Below, in pieces: positions 23,456 through 31,252 of a stretch of 36,151 nt of DNA. This DNA comes from Nonomuraea terrae (lineage in GTDB: Bacteria; Actinomycetota; Actinomycetes; Streptosporangiales; Streptosporangiaceae), in contig NZ_SMKQ01000074.1 in assembly GCF_004348995.1 (NCBI RefSeq), forward strand, positions 1 through 36,151. The letters are read 5' to 3'. The notes under the pieces are model-generated. The model was not told the origin of the DNA. It made no database searches and saw only the letters and a program-made list of their open reading frames with translations. The stretch's first letter is position 1. Every line of letters starts with the position of its first letter. The translations under genes and the position numbers were made by a program.

Positions 23456-24328
23456 TCACGCCAGGCGGTGGCGGCCGTTGCCCGCGCGGGCGGGCTCGAA
23501 CGGGATCGACTCCGCCGGCTCCGCACGGTGGCGGCGCTGCTGCACGATCCGGGTGGCCAGCACCGCCGAGCCGAGCAGCGCGATCGTCAGCACCGTGCCG
23601 AGCACGTCGGAGGCCGGCGGCGTGGGGCGCACGACCCGGCGGTCCTGCATCGGCACGGTCAGCTCATGCGCGAACGGGTTGGGCCACAACAGGTCGACCC
23701 GTGGCTTGTCGGCGTCGGCCCGCTTCTCACGCACCGGGCGCGGGGTGTCCATGCTCTGCGGCCGGTTCTCCGGCCGCGTCGTGACGGGCGGCGGCACCAC
23801 CGCGGTGTCGCGTTCGTCCTGGCGCTGCTTGCCGGGCCGCTTCGTACGCTCGGGAGAGGGCGTCGGCCGGCGCGCCGGCTTGTCGACGATCCCGTGCTCC
23901 ACGCAGGCCGGCACCCCGCGGCAGACGTCCTCCAGGTTCTCCGGCACCAGCGCCGTGCGGGTCGGCCGCGCGGGCTTCGGCGTCCGCGTCGGCTCCTCCT
24001 GCCTCTCTGACGGCTGCGACGTGGGCGTGTCCCTGTCGGACGGCGTGGCCGAGGGCCTGGTCGTCGGCACGACCTCGCCCACACGGCCCAGCACCTCGTC
24101 GGTCGTCTTGTCCACGCCGGCGGTCAGCTTGTCGGTCGCCCCGCCGGTCAGCGTGTCGACCGTGCCCGTGACCACGTTGACCACGTCGCACAACGTGTTG
24201 GTCACCCCCGAGAGCAAGCCTCCCTCGCGCGAGCAGTCCTGCGCGTCCGCCGCGGCCGGCGCCCCCATCGGGACGGCCACCAGCGCCACCGCGAGAACTC
24301 CAGCCGGGATCGCGGTCCTGCTCCCCAT
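23456..24328 (-). CDS. Secreted Pro/Thr-rich protein with C-terminal membrane anchor
   Basis: A 290-aa protein of unknown function. A signal peptide (MGSRTAIPAGVLAVALVAVP, cleavage near ADAQ) leads to a short Cys-containing segment (DCSREGG, NTLCDVVN) and a TVDTLTGGATDKLTAGVDK helix-like stretch. A long Pro/Thr/Arg-rich region (about 90-235), with one more Cys pair (EDVCRGVPACVEHG), follows. One transmembrane helix near residues 250-270 (SDVLGTVLTIALLGSAVLA) and a basic cytoplasmic tail end the chain. It is probably a cell-wall-spanning surface protein. Start 24328 is supported by SD AGGAGGGG about 10 nt upstream; a longer in-frame reading lacks a signal peptide at its start. Confidence 0.78.
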   Translation of the reverse strand: MGSRTAIPAGVLAVALVAVPMGAPAAADAQDCSREGGLLSGVTNTLCDVVNVVTGTVDTLTGGATDKLTAGVDKTTDEVLGRVGEVVPTTRPSATPSDRDTPTSQPSERQEEPTRTPKPARPTRTALVPENLEDVCRGVPACVEHGIVDKPARRPTPSPERTKRPGKQRQDERDTAVVPPPVTTRPENRPQSMDTPRPVREKRADADKPRVDLLWPNPFAHELTVPMQDRRVVRPTPPASDVLGTVLTIALLGSAVLATRIVQQRRHRAEPAESIPFEPARAGNGRHRLA

Positions 24329-24421
24329 CCGTCCCCGTCCCCTCCTGCGTCGCCTCCACGAGAAATCTTTATGGACAACGCACGCCAGACGCAGGCGTTT
24401 GACGGGTAAAGTTGCGATTCG

Positions 24422-24438
24422 GTATCGACTAGTGATAC
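24422..24438. promoter_or_regulatory. Operator-like palindrome
   Basis: GTATC (24422-24426) and GATAC (24434-24438) flank an ACTAGT core. It lies about 95 nt upstream of the secreted-protein gene and 24 nt past the stop of the aldo/keto reductase gene. It may be a regulator site for the former. Confidence 0.35.
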
Positions 24439-24461
24439 GCGAGAGAGCCTCGGGTTCTAAG

Positions 24462-25409
24462 TCAGTCAAGGGACGACACATCGTCGAGGGCCTCCCGGAT
24501 CTCCCGCGGCAGCACGACGTCCTCGGCCAGGAGCACACCCTTGAGCTGCGCGTGCGTACGCGCCCCGACGATCGCCGAGGCCACGCCGGGCTGGTCGCGC
24601 ACCCACGACAGGGCCACCGCCAGCGGCGTGACGCCGAGCCCGTCGGCGGCCGTCATCACCGACTCGACGACCCGGCGGCTGCGCTCGTCGAGGTACGGCC
24701 GGACGAAGTCGGCGAAGTGCGGCGTCGCGGCGCGCGAGTCGGCCGGGATGCCGGTGCGGTATTTGCCCGTCAGCACCCCGCGCCCCAGCGGCGACCAGGC
24801 CAGCACGCCCACCCCCAGGTGGGCGGCGGCGGGTAGCAGCTCGCGCTCGGGCTCGCGGGCCAGCAGGGAGTATTCGGCCTGCGCCGAGGTGATCGGGATG
24901 CGGCCGGGCACGGACTTCTGGGCGACCGCGGCGGCGGCCAGCTGCCAGCCGGTGTAGTCGCAGACGCCGGCGTAGACCGCCCGCCCCGAGGAGACGATCG
25001 CGTCGAGCGCGCCCAGGGTCTCCTCCAGCGGCACCTCGTCGTCGTAGGTGTGCAGCTGCCACAGGTCGACGTAGTCGAGCCCGAGGCGGTTGAGCGAGGC
25101 GTCGACCGCGGCGATCAGATGGCGGCGGGAGGCGTCGCGCGGCCGGCGACCGGCCGGCGTCACCACCGCCTTGGTGGAGATGACCAGCTCCGAGCGCGGG
25201 ACGGAGTCGCGCAGCATCCGCCCGAGCAGCCGCTCGGCGTCGCCGCCGGTGTAGACGTCGGCGGTGTCGACGAGGGTGCCGCCGGTGTCGAGGAACGTGC
25301 GGAGCTGGGCGGCGGCCTCGTCCGCGTCGGTGTCACGGCCCCAGGTCATCGTGCCGAGCCCCAGCCGGGACACCGACAGACCGCTGTGGCCGACATAGCG
25401 CTGCTCCAT
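24462..25409 (-). CDS. Aldo/keto reductase
   Basis: A 315-aa NADPH-dependent oxidoreductase of the AKR superfamily, with the (beta/alpha)8 barrel landmarks in order. They are MEQRYVGHSGLSVSRLGLGT, the catalytic Asp and Tyr in VDTADVY, Lys in VISTKAVV, His in LWQLHTYD, then AWSPLGRGVLTGKY and SAIVGARTHAQL for cofactor binding. It resembles the YdhF/Tas-like general aldehyde and ketone reductases; substrate unknown. The ATG at 25409 is preferred to in-frame starts further upstream, which would overlap the divergent phosphatase gene. No operon partner is evident. Confidence 0.92.
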   Translation of the reverse strand: MEQRYVGHSGLSVSRLGLGTMTWGRDTDADEAAAQLRTFLDTGGTLVDTADVYTGGDAERLLGRMLRDSVPRSELVISTKAVVTPAGRRPRDASRRHLIAAVDASLNRLGLDYVDLWQLHTYDDEVPLEETLGALDAIVSSGRAVYAGVCDYTGWQLAAAAVAQKSVPGRIPITSAQAEYSLLAREPERELLPAAAHLGVGVLAWSPLGRGVLTGKYRTGIPADSRAATPHFADFVRPYLDERSRRVVESVMTAADGLGVTPLAVALSWVRDQPGVASAIVGARTHAQLKGVLLAEDVVLPREIREALDDVSSLD

Positions 25410-25473
25410 GATCCCGCCAGGGTACCGTCCGGGCCGATGAAACGTCGTGATCGACGCCTGCGACACTGGCTTG

Positions 25474-26160
25474 GTGACCACGTTGCTTCTGGCCCGCCAC
25501 GGGCTGACGGACCTCACCGGGCCGGTGCTGGCCGGCCGCACCCCAGGGGTGCATCTGAGCGACGCGGGCCGGGCGCAGGCCGCCGCGCTCGCCGGGCGCA
25601 TCGCGGGCGTCGGGCTCGACGCCATTGTCTCCAGTCCGCTGGAACGCTGCAGGGAAACGGCGCAGGCGGTGTCCGGCGGACGCGAGCTCGAGGTCCAGAT
25701 CGACGAGCGTTTCATCGAGTGCGGCTACGGCGCCTGGACCGGCCGGCCGCTGAAGGAACTCGCCAAGGACCCGCTGTGGCAGGTCGTCCAGGCGCACCCG
25801 AGCGCGGCGACATTTCCGGAAGGGGAGTCGCTGGCCGAGATGCAGCACCGGGCGGTCTCCGCCGTCCGGGAGTGGAATCAACGCCTGGGGGAGAAGGCTG
25901 TATACCTGGTCTGCAGTCACGGCGACGTGATCAAGGCGATCGTGGCCGACGCGCTGGGCCTCCATCTCGATCATTTTCAACGGATAACGGCCGATCCGGC
26001 CGCTCTCACCGTGATTCGCTATGCCCCCTTGCGTCCCTTTGTTCTCAGGATCAACGATATGGGGGAATTGAGGCTCCCCGAGGATTCGGAGGAGAAAGAC
26101 GGGGGAGAAAACATCACCGGGAGCGATGCCGCCGTCGGCGGTGGATCAGGAACCACGTAA
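25474..26160 (+). CDS. Histidine phosphatase family protein (MSMEG_4193-type)
   Basis: A 228-aa member of the histidine phosphatase (phosphoglycerate-mutase-like) superfamily. The phospho-accepting His is in LLARHGLTDLTGP; SSPLERCRETA, ERFIECGYGAWTG and LVCSHGDVIKAI carry the other active-site Arg, Glu and His. A Glu/Asp/Gly-rich tail (about 195-228) is probably disordered. GTG 25474 fits the family start. From memory it belongs to the subfamily annotated MSMEG_4193 (probable phosphomutase), which typically precedes DUF3090 and SCO1664-type genes, as it does here. Its TAA stop lies inside the -10-like hexamer of the next gene. Confidence 0.9.
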   Translation: MTTLLLARHGLTDLTGPVLAGRTPGVHLSDAGRAQAAALAGRIAGVGLDAIVSSPLERCRETAQAVSGGRELEVQIDERFIECGYGAWTGRPLKELAKDPLWQVVQAHPSAATFPEGESLAEMQHRAVSAVREWNQRLGEKAVYLVCSHGDVIKAIVADALGLHLDHFQRITADPAALTVIRYAPLRPFVLRINDMGELRLPEDSEEKDGGENITGSDAAVGGGSGTT

Positions 26161-26163
26161 GGT
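26158..26163 (+). promoter_or_regulatory. Putative -10 (TAAGGT) containing a stop codon
   Basis: TAAGGT lies 6 nt before the DUF3090 ATG at 26170. Its first three bases are the TAA stop of the phosphatase gene. The GG in the hexamer could alternatively be a weak SD. Confidence 0.4.
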
Positions 26164-26169
26164 CAGGCT

Positions 26170-26718
26170 ATGCCGGTCTTCGACTACGACCCACCGGAGA
26201 GGTTCGTCGCCGGCGCCCTCGGGCAGCCGGGCGCGCGGCACTTCTTTCTGCAGGCCAGGGCCGAGGGCAGACTGACCACGGTGTCGCTGGAGAAATTGCA
26301 GGTCGCGGCGCTGGCGGGCAGGCTGGACGAGTTGCTCGACGAGGTGCTGCGCCTCAGCGGGGGCACCGCTCACGTGCCCGCGCTGGCCCCCGCCGACCTG
26401 ACCGACGAGGGTCCCCTCGACCTTCCGGTCTCGGAGGACTTCCGGGTGGGCACCATGGCGCTGGCCTGGGACGCCGAGAAGTCGCAGGTCGTGATCGAGG
26501 CGCAGGAGGTCATCGACGAAGACGACGCCGAGGACGCCGACCCCGCGGTGCTGCGCGTGCGCATCAGCGCGGGCGCCGCACGCGCCTTCACCCAGCGCGC
26601 TCTCAAGATCGTCGCCGCGGGCCGGCCGCCCTGCCCCCTGTGCGGCCAGCCGCTCGACGCGGCCGGGCATGTCTGCGTCCGACTCAACGGCTACCGCGGG
26701 GGTGAGGCGGCTTCATGA
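26170..26718 (+). CDS. DUF3090 family protein with C-terminal zinc-ribbon-like motif
   Basis: A 182-aa protein conserved in actinobacteria, unknown function. It starts MPVFDYDPPERFVAGALGQPG and includes RHFFLQARAEGRLTTVSLEK and a beta-rich middle. It ends with CPLCGQPLDAAGHVCVR, where two Cys two apart, a His and a fourth Cys suggest a small zinc site (C-x2-C-x8-H-x-C). Its TGA overlaps the ATG of the SCO1664-type gene (26715-26718), so the two products are probably made in equal amounts and may interact. Confidence 0.9.
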   Translation: MPVFDYDPPERFVAGALGQPGARHFFLQARAEGRLTTVSLEKLQVAALAGRLDELLDEVLRLSGGTAHVPALAPADLTDEGPLDLPVSEDFRVGTMALAWDAEKSQVVIEAQEVIDEDDAEDADPAVLRVRISAGAARAFTQRALKIVAAGRPPCPLCGQPLDAAGHVCVRLNGYRGGEAAS

Positions 26719-27482
26719 CCGCTCCCGAGAGCGAACCGGCCATCAAGCCCCCAGCCCCGCCTCAGACCATGCGTGACGACGAGGCGCTCACGCTGCTGCG
26801 CGACGGCAGCCTGGAGGTCGCGGGCCGCCTGGTCGAGGCGACCAACATGACCCTCTACTGCTCCGTCACGCTGGGCGACCGCAAGGCGGCCTGCGTCTAC
26901 AAGCCCGTACGCGGCGAGCGCCCGCTGTGGGACTTCCCCGACGGCACCCTCGCCGCGCGCGAGGTGGCCGCGTTCGAGGTCTCGCAGGCGACCGGCTGGC
27001 GCGTCGTGCCGCCCACGGTCTACCGCGACGGCCCCTTCGGCCCCGGCATGTGCCAGCTGTGGATCGACACCGAGCGGGAGATCGACCTCATGCGGCTGGT
27101 CAGGAGCCGCAATCCGGTGGTGCGCCGGATGGCGGTGTTCGACGCGGTGATCAACAACGCCGACCGCAAGGGCGGTCACCTGCTGCCGCTGCCCACCGGC
27201 CACGTGTACGGCGTCGACCACGGCGTCTGCTTCGCCGTCGAGGACAAACTCCGCACGGTGTTGTGGCAGTGGCGCGGCAAGCCGCTGGCCCGCGAGGCGG
27301 TGGCGGTGCTGGCCAAGCTGGAGCGCGACATCGAGTCCGGCTCCCTGGGGCGGCGGCTGCGCGAGCTGCTGACGCTGGCGGAGGTCGAGGCCACGTGGCG
27401 GCGGGTCAGGCGGCTGCTCGACACGGGAGTGCACCCGTACCCGTCGGAGGGGTGGCCGGCCGTACCCTGGCCCCCCATCTGA
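26715..27482 (+). CDS. SCO1664 family protein, PI3/PI4-kinase-like fold
   Basis: A 255-aa protein of the actinobacterial SCO1664 family. Kinase-like features are a Lys in CVYKPVRGERPLWDFPDGTL (K63), a catalytic-loop-like DAVINNADRKGGHL (D150) and a metal-binding-loop-like GVDHG (D168). These resemble the PI3/PI4 kinase and HipA-like group, but substrate and activity are not established. It partners, by gene overlap with DUF3090 and proximity to a histidine phosphatase, in what could be a phosphorylation-dephosphorylation module. Confidence 0.9.
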   Translation: MTAPESEPAIKPPAPPQTMRDDEALTLLRDGSLEVAGRLVEATNMTLYCSVTLGDRKAACVYKPVRGERPLWDFPDGTLAAREVAAFEVSQATGWRVVPPTVYRDGPFGPGMCQLWIDTEREIDLMRLVRSRNPVVRRMAVFDAVINNADRKGGHLLPLPTGHVYGVDHGVCFAVEDKLRTVLWQWRGKPLAREAVAVLAKLERDIESGSLGRRLRELLTLAEVEATWRRVRRLLDTGVHPYPSEGWPAVPWPPI

Positions 27483-27501
27483 TCATCCCGAACACGTAGA
27501 T

Positions 27502-27507
27502 TACGCT
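27502..27507 (+). promoter_or_regulatory. Putative -10 (TACGCT), leaderless start of NRDE gene
   Basis: TACGCT is followed by TTGCCC and the ATG at 27514; no SD exists. Confidence 0.55.
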
Positions 27508-27513
27508 TTGCCC

Positions 27514-28164
27514 ATGTGCACGCTGATCGTGAGGACCGGGCGGCCGCTCACGTTCCTCGGGGTGAGAGACGAGTTCACCGACCGGCCCTGGGAGGGGCCC
27601 GGCGAGCACTGGCCGGAGTACCCGGGCGTGATCGGCGGGCGCGACCTCAAGGCCGGCGGCACCTGGCTGGCCGTCAACCCGGCGGCCCGTCGCGCCGCGG
27701 CGCTGCTGAACGGGCACGGCACCCCCGCGAACGAGACGACCAAGGTCTCGCGGGGCGACCTGGCGCTGCGGGCGGCGTACACGGGGGAGATGCCCGACAC
27801 CGACCTGACCCACTACGACCCGTTCCACCTGGTGGTCGGTGACCTGGCGCGGGTGCGGCTGTTCAGCTGGGACGGCGAGCGCCTGGCCGTCTCCGAGCTG
27901 CCCGAGGGCACCAGCATGGTCGTCAACTCGGGTCTCGATCCCGACAGCGAGCGGGTGGTGGCGTACCTGCCGCGCTTCCGCGAGGCGGCCGAGTGGGGCG
28001 AGCTGATCAAGGAGCGGCCGTCCTCCGACCGGGCCGCGCTCATCATCCGGCACGAGCTGCCCGACGGCCGCGTTTTCGCGTCCCTGTCGGCCATGGAGGT
28101 CGCGATCACGCCTGAGGGCGTGACGTACGAGTTCGCCGACCTGACGGCGAATCTGGACGGATAG
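27514..28164 (+). CDS. NRDE/TANGO2-like Ntn-hydrolase family protein
   Basis: A 216-aa protein starting Met-Cys (MCTLIVRTGRPLTFLGVRDE). After Met removal the Cys would be the N-terminal nucleophile, as in the NRDE (transport and Golgi organisation 2-like) group of Ntn-hydrolases. RDEFTDRP stands for the NRDE motif and GGTWLAVNPAARRAALLN for the adjacent conserved block. The Cys at position 2 fixes the start at 27514 rather than two codons earlier. Function in bacteria is unknown. It sits between the SCO1664-type gene and mshC; its TAG stop lies in the -10-like element of mshC. Confidence 0.87.
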   Translation: MCTLIVRTGRPLTFLGVRDEFTDRPWEGPGEHWPEYPGVIGGRDLKAGGTWLAVNPAARRAAALLNGHGTPANETTKVSRGDLALRAAYTGEMPDTDLTHYDPFHLVVGDLARVRLFSWDGERLAVSELPEGTSMVVNSGLDPDSERVVAYLPRFREAAEWGELIKERPSSDRAALIIRHELPDGRVFASLSAMEVAITPEGVTYEFADLTANLDG

Positions 28165-28167
28165 GCT
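28162..28167 (+). promoter_or_regulatory. Putative -10 (TAGGCT) of mshC containing a stop codon
   Basis: TAGGCT stands 7 nt before the mshC ATG at 28175. Its TAG is also the stop of the NRDE gene (28162-28164). The gap CATTGGC has no SD. Confidence 0.5.
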
Positions 28168-28174
28168 CATTGGC

Positions 28175-29398
28175 ATGAGATCGTGGTCTGCCCCCAACAT
28201 CCCCAAGCTCCCAGGTGAGAGCGTTCCGCTGCGTCTCTACGACACGTCGGCCAAGCAGGTGCGGCAGACCGATCCCGGGCCCACCGCGCGCATGTACGTC
28301 TGCGGCATCACCCCCTACGACGCCACCCACCTCGGCCACGCCAACACCTACCTGGCCTTCGACCTCGTGGGCCGGCTGTGGCGCGACGCCGGCCACGAGG
28401 TGCATTACACGCAGAACGCCACCGACGTCGACGACCCGCTGCTGGAGCGGGCCGAGCAGACCGGCGTCGACTGGCAGGAGCTGGCCGAGCGGGAGATCGA
28501 GCTGTTCCGGAGCGACATGGAGGCCCTCCGGATCGTGCCGCCCCGCGAGTACGTCGCGGTCACCGAGGTCGTCGGCCGGGTCGCCGACCTGATCTCCAAG
28601 CTGGCCGCCAAGGGCGTCACGTACGTCCTCGACGGCGACGTCTACTTCAGCGTGGCCGACGCCCCCAAGTACGGCCAGGTGTCCGGCTACGACGAGCAGA
28701 AGATGCTGGCGCTGTTCGCCGAGCGCGGCGGCGACCCCGACCGGCCGGGCAAGCGCCACCCGCTCGACTGGCTGTTGTGGCGGGCCGAGCGTCCCGGCGA
28801 GCCCGCCTGGGAGTCGCCGCTCGGGCGCGGCAGGCCCGGCTGGCACATCGAGTGCACCGCGATCGCCCTGGACAACCTGGGCGGCGGTTTCGACGTGGCG
28901 GGCGGCGGCTCCGACCTGACGTTCCCCCACCACGAGTGCGGCGCCTCCGAAGGGCACGCGGCGACGGGGGAGTGGCCGTTCGCGAAGTTCTACACGCACG
29001 CCGGGATGGTCGGGCTCGACGGCGAGAAGATGTCGAAGTCCAAGGGAAACCTCGTCTTCGTCTCCAAGCTGCGCCAGGAGCACGACCCGATGGCGGTGCG
29101 GCTGGTGCTGCTGGCCCACCACTACCGGGCCGACTGGGAGTACACCCCCGGCCTGGTGGCCGAGGCCGAGCGCAGGCTCGCGCGGTGGCGCTCGGCCGTC
29201 GCGCTCGCCGCCGCGCCGCCCGCCGAGGAGCTGTCCGCCCGGGTGCGCGAGCGGCTGGCCGACGACCTCGACGCGCCGGGCGCGCTGGCCGCGATCGACG
29301 CCTGGGTCGAGCAGGCGCTGGCGGGGCAGGGCTCCGACCCGGCCGCCCCCGCTCTGGTGAAGGACCTGGCCGACGCCCTGCTCGGCGTCGCCCTCTGA
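28175..29398 (+). CDS. mshC: Cysteine--glucosaminyl-inositol ligase (mycothiol synthesis)
   Basis: A 407-aa ATP-dependent ligase that joins Cys to GlcN-Ins, the third step of mycothiol synthesis in the cytosol. It is related to cysteinyl-tRNA synthetase but lacks the anticodon-binding part. The zinc/substrate Cys is C43 in MYVCGITPYDATHLGHANTY, which also holds the HIGH-type motif (from H52). ECTAIA and HHECGASE supply further zinc ligands, and KMSKSKGN (K285 onwards) is the KMSKS loop. Length is that of known MshC. It closes a same-strand series with a phosphatase, DUF3090, kinase-like and NRDE genes. This gene is strong evidence for an actinobacterial host. Confidence 0.96.
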   Translation: MRSWSAPNIPKLPGESVPLRLYDTSAKQVRQTDPGPTARMYVCGITPYDATHLGHANTYLAFDLVGRLWRDAGHEVHYTQNATDVDDPLLERAEQTGVDWQELAEREIELFRSDMEALRIVPPREYVAVTEVVGRVADLISKLAAKGVTYVLDGDVYFSVADAPKYGQVSGYDEQKMLALFAERGGDPDRPGKRHPLDWLLWRAERPGEPAWESPLGRGRPGWHIECTAIALDNLGGGFDVAGGGSDLTFPHHECGASEGHAATGEWPFAKFYTHAGMVGLDGEKMSKSKGNLVFVSKLRQEHDPMAVRLVLLAHHYRADWEYTPGLVAEAERRLARWRSAVALAAAPPAEELSARVRERLADDLDAPGALAAIDAWVEQALAGQGSDPAAPALVKDLADALLGVAL

Positions 29399-29404
29399 CG
29401 GTAC

Positions 29405-29419
29405 GAGCCGCGGCGGCTC
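29405..29419. terminator. Compact hairpin between convergent mshC and glycan operon
   Basis: GAGCCG (29405-29410) pairs with CGGCTC (29414-29419) around loop CGG. It occupies the 19-nt gap between the convergent genes and touches the stop codon of the minus-strand gene. No T-run. Confidence 0.5.
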
Positions 29420-30380
29420 AGACCTTGGCGCGTTCCAATTGTTCGATGGCGGCCAGCTCCTTGGCGAACCACGCGATCGTGCGCCTGAGCCCCTCGGCGG
29501 CGGGCACCTTCGCCCGCCAGCCGAGCCGCTCGGCCGCCAGCGTCGTGTCCGGCCGCCGCACCTTCGGGTCGTCGGCCGGCCGGTCCACGAACGTGATCTC
29601 CGACGACGACCCGGCCAGCTCCTTGATCATGGATGCCAGCTCCAGCATGGTCAGCTCGTCGGGGTTGCCGATGTTGACCGGCCCGTCGAAGTCGCTGGCG
29701 GCCATGGCCATGATCCCCGACACGGTGTCGTCGACGTAGCAGATGGAGCGCGTCTGCGAGCCGTCCCCGGTGATCGTGATGGGCTCGCCGGTCAGCGCCT
29801 GCCGGATGAACGTCGGGATCGCCCGGCCGTCGAAGGGCCGCATGCGAGGGCCGTAGGTGTTGAAGATCCGCACCATGCCGGTGTTCACGCCGCGCGAGTG
29901 CCGGTAGGCGGTGGTCAGCGACTCGGCGAACCGCTTGGCCTCGTCGTAGACGCTGCGCGGGCCGACCGGGTTGACGTTGCCCCAGTACGTCTCCTTCTGC
30001 GGATGCTCCAGCGGGTCGCCGTACACCTCGCTGGTCGATGCCAGCACGAAACGGGCGTTCTTCTCCCTGGCCAGGCCCAGGGCGTGCAGCGTGCCGACGC
30101 TGCCGACCCGCAGGGTCTCGATCGGGTAGCGCAGGTAGTCGGCCGGCGAGGCGGCCGAGGCGAAGTGCAGGACGAGGTCCACCCCGCTGGACACGTGCAC
30201 GTACCCGGTCAGGTCGCACTCGATGAGCCGGAACTGCGGACGGTCGAGCAGGTGCTCGACGTTGCGCGGGCCCCCGGTGAGGAAGCTGTCCATACAGATC
30301 ACCTCCGCGCCCTCGTCCAGCAGCCGTTCGCACAGATAGGAGCCGAGGAACCCGGCGCCCCCGGTGACCAGAGCCCTCAT
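29418..30380 (-). CDS. UDP-glucuronate decarboxylase (UDP-xylose synthase)-like SDR
   Basis: A 320-aa extended SDR. MRALVTGGAGFLGSYLCERL binds NAD; STSEVYGDPLEHPQ, TYWGNVNPVGPRSVYDEAKR with Y145-x3-K149, and RIFNTYGPRM are nearly diagnostic for UDP-glucuronate decarboxylase, which makes UDP-xylose. GDGSQTRSICYVDD follows. A related UDP- or GDP-sugar dehydratase cannot be excluded. It does not look like HldD, the ADP-heptose 6-epimerase. It is the last gene of the operon; its ATG overlaps the stop of the GT9 gene (ATGA, 30377-30380). It probably supplies a pentose or other donor for the same glycan. Confidence 0.88.
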   Translation of the reverse strand: MRALVTGGAGFLGSYLCERLLDEGAEVICMDSFLTGGPRNVEHLLDRPQFRLIECDLTGYVHVSSGVDLVLHFASAASPADYLRYPIETLRVGSVGTLHALGLAREKNARFVLASTSEVYGDPLEHPQKETYWGNVNPVGPRSVYDEAKRFAESLTTAYRHSRGVNTGMVRIFNTYGPRMRPFDGRAIPTFIRQALTGEPITITGDGSQTRSICYVDDTVSGIMAMAASDFDGPVNIGNPDELTMLELASMIKELAGSSSEITFVDRPADDPKVRRPDTTLAAERLGWRAKVPAAEGLRRTIAWFAKELAAIEQLERAKV

Positions 30381-31252
30381 GACGTGACCTCCATGGCAGC
30401 GTCGACGACTTCGGATACCTCGATCTTCAGCAGGCCGGGGTCGGGCCGCTCCCCATGCGGATCCCCGTTCTGCCCCGCCCACAGCGCCACGTGCCGCCAG
30501 CCCGGCGGCGGCCCCCACAACGAGGGGGAGACCGGCCCGAACAGCACCACCGACGGCACGCAGAACGCGGTCGCCAGGTGCGCCACTCCGGTGTCGCCGC
30601 AGACCACCAGCCGCGACGTGCTCACCAGGTCGATCAGGTCGGCCATCCGGGTCTGCCCGGCCAGCATGCGCTCCGGCGGCAGGTCCGCCAGCTCGGCGAC
30701 CTTCCTGGCCAGCGGCACCTCGTTCTCGGTGCCGGTGACGACCACGTCGTCGCCGAGCGCGCCGGCGACCTCGGCGAACCGCTCGGGCGGCCAGCGACGC
30801 GCCGGGAAGGCGGCCCCCGGATGCACGATCGCGGGGCCCGTCCGGTCGGAGATGCCCAGCGTCAGGTCGGCCGGGTCGGCCGGTATGCCGTGCCATTCCA
30901 GCAGCTCGCACCAGCGCCGTACCTCGTGCACGCCGTCCCTCCACGGCGGGCCGGTGCCGAAGCTGATCAGCCTGCCCGGGTCGGTGGCGCGCAGCGCGTC
31001 GATGCTCTGCGGCCCCTTCCCATGCAGGTTGACCGCGATGTCCGGCCGTTGGAACGGCACCGGGCCGGGGCCCGACACATCGACGCTCGCGTCGACCGCG
31101 CCGGTCAGCGGCAGCAGGGCGTCCAGCGCCCGGGGCGCGGCCAGGGTGATCCGGTGCTTGGGAAAGGCCTGCCGCAGCGCCCGCAGCGCGGGCACGGCCG
31201 TGAGCAGGTCGCCCAGGCCGAGCCCGCGAAGCACCAGCAGGTCTAGGGCCAT
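30377..31252 (-). CDS. Glycosyltransferase family 9 (heptosyltransferase-like), second copy
   Basis: A 291-aa GT-B enzyme of family 9, the family of LPS heptosyltransferases that use ADP-heptose. Start MALDLLVLRGLGLGDLLTAV, then AVNLHGKGPQS, the nucleotide-site block AIVHPGAAFPARRWPPERFA, and CGDTGVAHLATAFCVPSVVLFGP split over a conserved Gly/His core. ATG 31252 lies inside the end of the SDR gene (10-nt overlap). Together with the other GT9 gene at 34980 and hldE-gmhA it suggests that two heptose residues, or heptoses in two linkages, are added. Donor specificity is inferred. Confidence 0.88.
   Translation of the reverse strand: MALDLLVLRGLGLGDLLTAVPALRALRQAFPKHRITLAAPRALDALLPLTGAVDASVDVSGPGPVPFQRPDIAVNLHGKGPQSIDALRATDPGRLISFGTGPPWRDGVHEVRRWCELLEWHGIPADPADLTLGISDRTGPAIVHPGAAFPARRWPPERFAEVAGALGDDVVVTGTENEVPLARKVAELADLPPERMLAGQTRMADLIDLVSTSRLVVCGDTGVAHLATAFCVPSVVLFGPVSPSLWGPPPGWRHVALWAGQNGDPHGERPDPGLLKIEVSEVVDAAMEVTS

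Noticed and set aside
29418..30380. HldD (ADP-heptose 6-epimerase) as identity of the epimerase-like gene
   Set aside because: The STSEVYGDPLEHPQ and TYWGNVNPVGPRS blocks are those of UDP-glucuronate decarboxylase, not HldD.
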